Assembly (NCBI RefSeq): GCF_024448335.1
Contig: NZ_JAMOHM010000001.1
Location: 186,001 to 250,000 of the forward strand
Length of the DNA: 64,000 nucleotides
Origin: Stutzerimonas frequens
GTDB taxonomy: Bacteria; Pseudomonadota; Gammaproteobacteria; Pseudomonadales; Pseudomonadaceae
Direction of reading: 5' to 3'
Of the stretch, positions 58,451-64,000 are shown one piece after another. A program made the position numbers and the translations under genes. Position 1 is the first letter of the stretch, and each line of letters opens with the position of its first letter. The notes under the pieces are model-generated. The model ran no database searches, had not been told where the DNA came from, and saw only the letters and a program-made list of their open reading frames with translations.

Positions 58451-59965
58451 TCAGCCGAGAAACAGCTTGTAGGCGGGATTGTCGCTTTCATCCCAGTAGC
58501 GGTAGCCGATCTTGTCCAGAGCCGCCGGCAGCAGATGCCGGTCCTCGGCCGGCACCTGCAGGCCGGCGACCACCCGGCCATCAGCCGCGCCGTGGTTGCG
58601 GTAGTGGAACATCGAGATGTTCCAGCGCCCGCCCAGCTTGTTGAGGAAGTTGAACAGCGCGCCGGGCCGCTCCGGGAACTCGAAACGCAGCACCATCTCG
58701 TCGCTGACCCCGGCCGCGTGCCCGCCGACCATGTGCCGGGTGTGCAGCTTGGCCAGCTCGTTGTCGGTCAGATCGAGCACCGGGAAGCCCTTGTCGCGCA
58801 GGCCCTGCACCAGCGCCGCACGCGGGTCGTTCTCCGGATGGGTCTGCACGCCGACGAAGATGTGCGCCTCGCGGTCGGTGTGGTAGCGGTAGTTGAACTC
58901 GGTGATCTGGCGCTTGCCGATCGCCTCGCAAAAGGCCTTGAAGCTGCCGGGCTGCTCGGGAATGGTGACGGCGATGATCGCTTCGCGCTTCTCGCCCAGC
59001 TCGGCGCGCTCGGCGACATGGCGCAGGCGGTCGAAATTGACGTTGGCCCCCGAGTCGATGCCCACCAGCACCTGACCGCTGACGCCGTCGCGCTCGACGT
59101 ACTTCTTGATTCCCGCCACCGCCAGGGCACCGGCCGGCTCGGTGATCGAGCGAGTGTCGTCGTAGATGTCCTTGATCGCCGCGCAGATCTCGTCGGTGCT
59201 TACGGTGATCACCTCATCGACGTAATGCTTGCAGACATCAAAGGTATGCTGGCCGATCTGCGCCACGGCCACGCCGTCGGCGAACAGCCCGACCTGCTCG
59301 AGCACCACCCGCTCGCCGGCCGCCATGGCTGCCTGCAGGCAGTTGGAGTCGTCCGGCTCGACGCCGATCACGCGGGTCTGCGGATAGAGGTATTTCACGT
59401 AGGCGGCGATTCCCGCCACTAGCCCGCCACCGCCCACCGGAACGAAGATCGCATCGATCGGCCCCTGATGCTGGCGGAGGATTTCCATCGCCACGGTGCC
59501 CTGTCCGGCGATCACGTCGGGATCGTCGTACGGGTGGATATAGACGTAGCCTTTCTCTTCCACCAGCTTCAGCGAATAGGCCAGCGCCTCGGGGAAGGCA
59601 TCGCCATGCAGGACCACCTTGCCGCCACGGGCACGCACGCCCTGCACCTTCAGCTCCGGGGTGGTGCGCGGCATGACGATGGTAGCCTTGATCCCCAGCT
59701 GCTTGGCCGCCAGCGCGACGCCCTGGGCATGGTTGCCGGCCGACGCGGTGACCACACCGCGCGCCAGTTCCTCGGGCGAAAGCTGCGCCAGCTTGTTGTA
59801 GGCGCCACGCACCTTGAAGGAGAACACTGGCTGCAGATCCTCGCGCTTGAGCAGAATCTGGTTGCCGATCCGTTCGGAAAGCTGGCGGGCGGGTTGCAGC
59901 GGCGTTTCGACGGCGACGTCATAGACGCGCGAAGTGAGGATCTTCTTGACGTAGTGTTCGAGCAT
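58451..59965 (-). CDS. ilvA: Threonine ammonia-lyase, biosynthetic
   Basis: The 504-residue PLP enzyme deaminates threonine to 2-oxobutanoate, first step of isoleucine synthesis. The PLP lysine lies in FSFKVRGAYNKLAQL; SAGNHAQGVALAAKQLG and VGGGGLVAGIAAYVK bind cofactor and phosphate. The C-terminal 180 residues hold two ACT-like regulatory domains (IIAVTIPEQPGSFKAFCEAIGKRQITEFNYRYH and LRFEFPERPGALFNFLNKLGGRWNISMFHYRNHG), indicating isoleucine feedback. RidA in this window removes its reactive intermediate. It is divergent from rpiA. Confidence 0.97.
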   Translation of the reverse strand: MLEHYVKKILTSRVYDVAVETPLQPARQLSERIGNQILLKREDLQPVFSFKVRGAYNKLAQLSPEELARGVVTASAGNHAQGVALAAKQLGIKATIVMPRTTPELKVQGVRARGGKVVLHGDAFPEALAYSLKLVEEKGYVYIHPYDDPDVIAGQGTVAMEILRQHQGPIDAIFVPVGGGGLVAGIAAYVKYLYPQTRVIGVEPDDSNCLQAAMAAGERVVLEQVGLFADGVAVAQIGQHTFDVCKHYVDEVITVSTDEICAAIKDIYDDTRSITEPAGALAVAGIKKYVERDGVSGQVLVGIDSGANVNFDRLRHVAERAELGEKREAIIAVTIPEQPGSFKAFCEAIGKRQITEFNYRYHTDREAHIFVGVQTHPENDPRAALVQGLRDKGFPVLDLTDNELAKLHTRHMVGGHAAGVSDEMVLRFEFPERPGALFNFLNKLGGRWNISMFHYRNHGAADGRVVAGLQVPAEDRHLLPAALDKIGYRYWDESDNPAYKLFLG

Positions 59966-60131
59966 TCTGGCTATCTTGGGCGGGCCTTGCGGGGAACGCC
60001 GAGTCTACCCCCGCGAGCGCCCCGGCGACCACCGGCAATCCGCGAAGGCCTCGGCATTGCCGCAGCACACGAGACCGGTCGCCGGCGCGGGGCTATAATC
60101 CGCGCTTCGTCTTTCCCGCCCGGATTCCCCC

Positions 60132-60803
60132 ATGACCCAGGACCAGCTCAAGCAGGCCGTCGCCCAGGCCGCTGTCGACCATATCCTTCCCAAGCTCAAC
60201 GATCGCAGCATCGTTGGCGTCGGTACCGGCTCCACCGCCAACTTCTTCATCGACCTGCTGGCCAAGCACAAGGGCTTCTTCGACGGTGCCGTGGCCAGCT
60301 CCGAAGCCACCGCCGAACGTCTCAAGCAGCACGGCATTCCGGTCTACGACCTGAACTCGGTGAGCGAACTGGAGTTCTACGTGGATGGCGCCGACGAGGC
60401 GAACAAGCACCTGGAGCTGATCAAGGGCGGCGGTGCGGCACTCACCCGCGAAAAGATCGTCGCGGCGGTGGCCAAGACCTTCATCTGCATCGCCGATGGC
60501 AGCAAGCTGGTCGAGCAGCTGGGCGCCTTTCCGCTGCCGGTGGAAGTCATCCCGATGGCGCGCAGCCATGTGGCGCGCGAGCTGGTCAAGCTCGGCGGCG
60601 ACCCGGTCTACCGCGACGGCGTGGTCACCGACAACGGCAACGTCATCCTCGACGTGCACAACCTGATGATCGGCTTCGCCCCCGAGCTGGAAGGCAAGAT
60701 CAACAATATCGTCGGCGTGGTCACCAATGGCCTGTTCGCCATGCGCCCGGCCGACCTGCTGCTGCTCGGCACCCAAGACGGCGTGCAGACTCTCAAGCGC
60801 TGA
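60132..60803 (+). CDS. rpiA: Ribose-5-phosphate isomerase A
   Basis: The 223-residue enzyme interconverts ribose and ribulose 5-phosphates in the pentose phosphate pathway. Motifs seen are [15 protein letters not shown] (phosphate binding), [28 protein letters not shown] (catalytic Asp and Glu) and [20 protein letters not shown]. Length is typical. It is divergent from ilvA with 166 bp between start codons, the arrangement also seen in other pseudomonads. Confidence 0.97.
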   Translation: MTQDQLKQAVAQAAVDHILPKLNDRSIVGVGTGSTANFFIDLLAKHKGFFDGAVASSEATAERLKQHGIPVYDLNSVSELEFYVDGADEANKHLELIKGGGAALTREKIVAAVAKTFICIADGSKLVEQLGAFPLPVEVIPMARSHVARELVKLGGDPVYRDGVVTDNGNVILDVHNLMIGFAPELEGKINNIVGVVTNGLFAMRPADLLLLGTQDGVQTLKR

Positions 60804-60829
60804 GCCTTTCGGGCTAAGCGCAACGGCGC

Positions 60830-60846
60830 GACGCCCAACTGGCGTC
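60830..60846 (+). terminator. Stem-loop after rpiA
   Basis: GACGCC (60830-60835) pairs with GGCGTC (60841-60846) around a 5-base loop, preceded by a second short stem AGCC/GGCT near 60803-60815. Either may end rpiA; neither is followed by a strong T-tract. Confidence 0.4.
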
Positions 60847-60903
60847 TACGCTTTAGCGTGCGCTGCGACGAGTCCGCCGCAGCTCACCACAGGAGGTGTC
60901 GCC

Positions 60904-61251
60904 ATGTCCGGCAAATTCCAGTTGAAGAAATCCAGCAACGGCCAGTTCCACTTCAATCTTCTGGCCAGCAATGGCCAGGTCGTACTGTCCAGCGAGCAAT
61001 ACAAAGCCCATGCCTCGGCGCTCAACGGCATCGATTCGGTACGCAAGAACGCGGTGCGTGAAGGTGCGTTCGAGGTCAAGGAGTCGAGCAACGGCAAGTA
61101 CTTTTTCGTGCTCAGGGCAACCAACGGGCAGGTCATCGGCCAGAGTCAGATGTATGCCAGCCTGCACAGTGCCGAGCAGGGTTGCGACTCGGTTCGACGC
61201 CATGCACCGAACGCCGCGCTGCAGGACGAAAGCGCTTCGGCGGTCGGCTGA
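60904..61251 (+). CDS. YegP-type protein with two DUF1508 repeats
   Basis: The 115-residue protein has two copies of a 45-50 residue module: GKFQLKKSSNGQFHFNLLASNGQVVLSSEQYKAHASALNGIDSVRKNA and GAFEVKESSNGKYFFVLRATNGQVIGQSQMYASLHSAEQGCDSVRRHA. This is the DUF1508 (YegP) repeat, with the conserved NGQ(V)I(G)xS core. Function is unknown. AGGAGG precedes the ATG. It stands alone between rpiA and the convergent SdiA-domain genes. Confidence 0.92.
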   Translation: MSGKFQLKKSSNGQFHFNLLASNGQVVLSSEQYKAHASALNGIDSVRKNAVREGAFEVKESSNGKYFFVLRATNGQVIGQSQMYASLHSAEQGCDSVRRHAPNAALQDESASAVG

Positions 61252-61261
61252 CCTGCCGCTG

Positions 61262-61295
61262 GACCAGGTGGCCGGCGAGGCCTAGTCACCTGGTC
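61262..61295. terminator. Convergent stem-loop between YegP-type and SdiA-domain genes
   Basis: GACCAGGTG (61262-61270) pairs with CACCTGGTC (61287-61295), enclosing an inner GGCC/GGCC dyad (61270-61273, 61279-61282). It overlaps the minus-strand stop codon at 61286. Confidence 0.6.
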
Positions 61296-62185
61296 TTGCG
61301 AAACACGTAGAACAGGTTCGGCTCGCTGACCAGATAGAGCGTGCCGTCCGGTCCCATCGCCATCCCCTCCGCCTGCGGCACGTCCCGCTCCAACCCGTGC
61401 CGGCCCGCGCTCAGCGAAAGGCTGCTGAGCGGCTGGCCGTCACCATCCAATTCGATCACCAGCCGTGACTCGTCGGACAGCGCCAGCAGATGGCCGGTCT
61501 GCTCGTCGTATTGCAGGCTGGAGAGGTCGCGGACGAACAGCCTGGCCTCGTGTTCACCGATATGCACCGACGGGCTCGGTTCGCGGTAAGGAAAGCCGGA
61601 AATCTCGTAGATACGTACCGGATCGCGCTCCTTGGCGACGAACAGGCGCTTGCCGGCGGTGTCGTAGGCCAGGCCTTCGAAGCCCTTGTTACCGTTGAGA
61701 TCGATGCCCAACGAAAGCTGTTGCGCCTGCTCGGCGTCGATGACGCTGGTCTGCTCGTTTACCTCGACACGCAGCAGCCGCTGCAGGCGTTCATCGCTGA
61801 TCACGTAGACGCCTTCGGAGATGTACTCGATGGCCTCCGGATCGCCGAAGCCGACCATCGGAATGGCGCGCAGCAGATCGCCTTCCAGGCTGAGTTCCAG
61901 CCAGTGCGGATCACCATTGGTGACGGCGATCAGGCTGTTGCGATCCGGATCGAAGGTCAGCGCCGACAGGTCATCGTCGATACCGGCGACGACCTTGCCT
62001 TGGATCCCGACCCGGTAGTCCGGCAGCCACAACGAGGCGCTGCCGCTCTGCTCGCCCTGCTGCCACTGGGTGAAGTGGAACCAGCCGCGCTCGAACAGAC
62101 GGTAGTGAACACCGGCCGCCACGGCCAGTAACAGGGCAACGCCGAGCAGCGCAGCCAGAAGGATTTTCAACGCACGCATGACCAC
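61286..62185 (-). CDS. SdiA-regulated-domain protein, membrane anchored (copy A)
   Basis: The 299-residue protein has one N-terminal hydrophobic anchor (ALKILLAALLGVALLLAVAAGVHYRLF) and then a periplasmic beta-propeller-like SdiA-regulated domain: GIDDDLSALTFDPDRNSLIAVTNGDPHWLELSLEGDLLRAI, DPEAIEYISEGVYVISDERLQRLLRV, NKGFEGLAYDTAGKRLFVAKERDPVRIYEISGF, and VPQAEGMAMGPDGTLYLVSEPNLFYVFRKTR. It is the downstream member of a tandem pair. Start is uncertain between ATGs at 62185 and 62179. Function unknown. Confidence 0.88.
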   Translation of the reverse strand: MVMRALKILLAALLGVALLLAVAAGVHYRLFERGWFHFTQWQQGEQSGSASLWLPDYRVGIQGKVVAGIDDDLSALTFDPDRNSLIAVTNGDPHWLELSLEGDLLRAIPMVGFGDPEAIEYISEGVYVISDERLQRLLRVEVNEQTSVIDAEQAQQLSLGIDLNGNKGFEGLAYDTAGKRLFVAKERDPVRIYEISGFPYREPSPSVHIGEHEARLFVRDLSSLQYDEQTGHLLALSDESRLVIELDGDGQPLSSLSLSAGRHGLERDVPQAEGMAMGPDGTLYLVSEPNLFYVFRKTR

Positions 62186-62257
62186 CCGCTTTCTTCTAGT
62201 TGTTAAATCGCGATTGTGGCGCGCCCGGCTTACACCAGGCTTAATCGGCTCAGCGAC

Positions 62258-63154
62258 TCAGCGCTTGCGGCTGAATACGTAGAAGTGGTTGGGTTCACCG
62301 ACCACATAGATGTTGCCCTCGCCATCCATCGCCACGCCTTCTGCCTGCTCGATGCCCTGCACTAAGCCGTTGAGCCCGCCGAACAGGCTGATGAAGCTGC
62401 GCGGCTTGCCCTGCAGGTCCAGCTCCACCAGCAGCCGCGACTCGTCGGAAAGCATCAGCGTATGGCCGCTGCGCGGGTCGATGGCGACAGAGGAAATGTC
62501 GCGTACCAGCAGCGGTTGGCTGGACAGTGCCTGCAGTGCGCCGGGCGCGCCGTCCTCACCCGGAAATGGCAGCTCGAACAGGCCCTGCGGGTCACGTTCC
62601 TTGGCCAGCAGCAGGCGCTGCGTACGCGGATTCCAGGCCAGCCCCTCGAAGCCCTTGTTGCCGGCATCGGCGAAGCCAAGGTCGTAACTGGCCAAGTCGT
62701 CCAGCTCCAGGGTTTCCACGTCCGGCTGCAGATGGAACACTGCCACCAGCCGGCGACGCTCGTCGACGATCGCCAGACGGCCATCACTCAGCGCTTCCAC
62801 CGCTTCCGGGTCGGCGAAGCCATTCAGCGCGATCCGGCGTAGCACCACGCCAGCAGGGCTGAACTCGACCAGCTGCTCACCGGTGACCGTGAACAGCGTG
62901 CCGCTCAGCGGATTCCAAGTCAGCCCCGAGGTTTCCTCGTCTTCCAGCCCGGCCAGCGTCGTCTCCAGCGCCAATTCGTAGTCCGGCAGCCAGATGCCGG
63001 CAGCACGCTGTTCGGCAGTGACCGAACGTTCGCCCCAGTACAGCCGCAGCTGGTCATCCCAGTGCAGCAGGCGGCCTGCGACGAGCAGCGCGACGAACAG
63101 CAGCAACAGGACGCCAGCCACGAGCAGGCGCCAACGGGAATAACGAACGGGCAT
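62258..63154 (-). CDS. SdiA-regulated-domain protein, membrane anchored (copy B)
   Basis: The 298-residue protein shares the layout of its neighbour: an N-terminal helix (RLLVAGVLLLLFVALLVAGRLL), then the same repeat-like blocks (EETSGLTWNPLSGTLFTVTGEQLVEFSPAGVVLRRIALNGFADPEAVEALSDGRLAIVDERR, NKGFEGLAWNPRTQRLLLAKERDPQGLFELPF, IEQAEGVAMDGEGNIYVVGEPNHFYVFSRKR). The two copies are clearly paralogous, probably from tandem duplication, and lie 72 bp apart. I chose the ATG at 63154 since it starts the anchor; the longer frame to 63217 would run through the terminator-side region. Confidence 0.88.
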   Translation of the reverse strand: MPVRYSRWRLLVAGVLLLLFVALLVAGRLLHWDDQLRLYWGERSVTAEQRAAGIWLPDYELALETTLAGLEDEETSGLTWNPLSGTLFTVTGEQLVEFSPAGVVLRRIALNGFADPEAVEALSDGRLAIVDERRRLVAVFHLQPDVETLELDDLASYDLGFADAGNKGFEGLAWNPRTQRLLLAKERDPQGLFELPFPGEDGAPGALQALSSQPLLVRDISSVAIDPRSGHTLMLSDESRLLVELDLQGKPRSFISLFGGLNGLVQGIEQAEGVAMDGEGNIYVVGEPNHFYVFSRKR

Positions 63155-63217
63155 GGAAAGCGTTCCAGCGGAGGGTGCTGGATTACAACACGAGAACGGT
63201 TCGCAAAGAAGCGGCAA

Positions 63218-63242
63218 ACGCGGCGGGTGAATCCCGCCGCGT
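63218..63242 (-). terminator. Terminator after the fumarylacetoacetate hydrolase-family gene
   Basis: Perfect arms ACGCGGCGGG (63218-63227) and CCCGCCGCGT (63233-63242) enclose a 5-base loop, 8 bases from the minus-strand stop at 63250. On the minus strand it is followed by TTTG, a short T-run. This is a strong candidate. Confidence 0.75.
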
Positions 63243-63249
63243 CGATGGA

Positions 63250-63915
63250 TCAGAGCACGCGGCTCTCGAAGCGGGACAGGCCGACCAGCTCCAGCACCAG
63301 CTCATCGCCCTGGTTGAGCGGGCCGACACCGGCCGGCGTGCCGGTCAGTACCACGTCGCCCGGCTGCAGGCTGAAATGCCCGGCAATGTGCTGCAGCAGC
63401 GGCAGGATGGCATTGAGCATCTGGCTGCTGTTGCCGTCCTGGCGGACTTCGCCATTGATGGTCAGGCGGATGCCGATGTCGCCCAGATCCTCCACCGCGT
63501 CGCCCGGCACGAACGGCGCCAGCACGCAGGCACCGTCGAAACTCTTGGCGATCTCCCATGGGTGGCCCTTTTCCTTGAGCCTGGCCTGCACGTCGCGCAG
63601 GGTCAGGTCCAGCGCCGGGGCGAAGCCGGAAATGGCATCGCGCACCTCTTCCTCGTTCGGCTTGCGCGACAGCGGCTTGCCGATCAGCACGGCAATTTCC
63701 GCCTCGTAGTGCACCGCACCACGATCGCTGGGGATGCTGAAGCCGCCTTCCAGCGGCACGCTGCAGCTGCCGGCCTTGATGAACAGCAGCGGCTCGGTCG
63801 GCACCGGGTTGTTCAGTTCCTTGGCGTGCTCGGCATAGTTGCGGCCGATGCAGACCACCTTGCCCAGCGGGTAGTGGATCGGCGTGCCGTCGGTGTAGTG
63901 GTGCTGGTAGCTCAT
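63250..63915 (-). CDS. Fumarylacetoacetate hydrolase-family protein
   Basis: The 221-residue protein belongs to the FAA hydrolase family: GKVVCIGRNYAEHAKELNNPVPTEPLLFIKAGSCSVPL, HYEAEIAVLIGKPLSRKPNEEEVRDAISGFAPALDLTLRDVQ, and GDVVLTGTPAGVGPLNQGDELVLELVGL. The acidic metal-binding residues (YEAE) are intact. Short family members act on acylpyruvates or oxaloacetate; the specific reaction is not known. It is directly upstream of, on the same strand as, an FAD-linked oxidase gene cut by the window end, with 28 bp between it and that gene's stop. Confidence 0.92.
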   Translation of the reverse strand: MSYQHHYTDGTPIHYPLGKVVCIGRNYAEHAKELNNPVPTEPLLFIKAGSCSVPLEGGFSIPSDRGAVHYEAEIAVLIGKPLSRKPNEEEVRDAISGFAPALDLTLRDVQARLKEKGHPWEIAKSFDGACVLAPFVPGDAVEDLGDIGIRLTINGEVRQDGNSSQMLNAILPLLQHIAGHFSLQPGDVVLTGTPAGVGPLNQGDELVLELVGLSRFESRVL

Positions 63916-63942
63916 CGAGGACTCCTTGGGTCGGTGGGCCAC

Positions 63943-64000
63943 TCAGGCCGCGAAGATCTTGCCGGGGTTCATGATGCCGTTCGGATCGAACACCGCCTTC
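63943..64000 (-). CDS. FAD-linked oxidase, C-terminal end (partial)
   Basis: Only the last 18 codons are inside the window, ending KAVFDPNGIMNPGKIFAA and a stop. The DPNGIMNPGKI motif is that of FAD-linked oxidase C-terminal domains, as in GlcD here and in D-2-hydroxyglutarate or D-lactate dehydrogenases. In P. aeruginosa, as I recall, this position is D-2-hydroxyglutarate dehydrogenase beside serA; that is an inference from gene order. The gene begins outside the window. Confidence 0.75.
   Translation of the reverse strand, partial: KAVFDPNGIMNPGKIFAA

Overview
This window is a stretch of GC-rich gammaproteobacterial chromosome that reads as Pseudomonas, most probably the Pseudomonas stutzeri (Stutzerimonas) group. 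The gene orders algC-argB, pyrE-crc, rph-yicC-gmk-rpoZ-spoT-ridA, HU-rubB-rubA, glcC/glcDEFGBA, ubiCA-phoBR and ilvA/rpiA-rppH-ptsP-lgt-thyA are typical of the genus from memory; the species group is an inference. I found no rRNA, tRNA, CRISPR array, insertion sequence or prophage.

Layout. 1-11.2 kb is a housekeeping block: the algC end, argB, a DUF3360 membrane protein, a DUF4124 protein, pyrE, crc, DUF4870, rph, yicC, gmk, rpoZ, spoT and ridA. 11.2-24.8 kb is more accessory: an OmpA-like lipoprotein with a FecR-domain protein, a periplasmic solute-binding protein, a divergent FtsH-like AAA+ metalloprotease with a hairpin-rich leader, a LemA/TPM operon, a LysR/oxidoreductase divergent pair, a glutarate catabolism module (gcdG, gcdH and a LysR regulator), and a Fic-domain protein in visibly AT-richer DNA. 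24.9-27.3 kb holds an SCP2-like protein, HU, rubredoxin reductase and a 55-residue rubredoxin.

27.4-36.9 kb is a complete glycolate module, glcDEFGBA with divergent glcC. It has two matching GlcC-type palindromes in the divergent promoter region and a REP-type palindrome pair inside the operon. The pathway imports glycolate (GlcA), oxidises it to glyoxylate (GlcDEF) and condenses glyoxylate with acetyl-CoA to malate (GlcB). 37-44.1 kb carries ubiCA, phoBR with a candidate Pho box, a CBS/transporter-associated membrane protein, an M23 peptidase and a response regulator.

44.3-50.0 kb holds a universal stress protein and a five-gene branched-chain-amino-acid-type ABC importer. After this the gene content switches to a second conserved block: an orphan ParA-like ATPase, thyA, lgt, a TauE/SafE exporter, an NRDE protein, ptsP, rppH, a HAD phosphatase, DUF2269, ilvA, rpiA, a YegP-type protein, two tandem SdiA-regulated-domain proteins, a fumarylacetoacetate hydrolase-family enzyme, and the last codons of an FAD-linked oxidase running off the end.

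Most of the window is ordinary core genome. The best candidates for something less described are the divergent membrane AAA+ protease with its chain of leader hairpins, the orphan ParA, the response regulator with a degenerate PilZ-like tail, and the palindromes ahead of the ABC importer. No clearly novel multi-gene system was found. Comparisons with P. aeruginosa gene order are from memory and were not searched.
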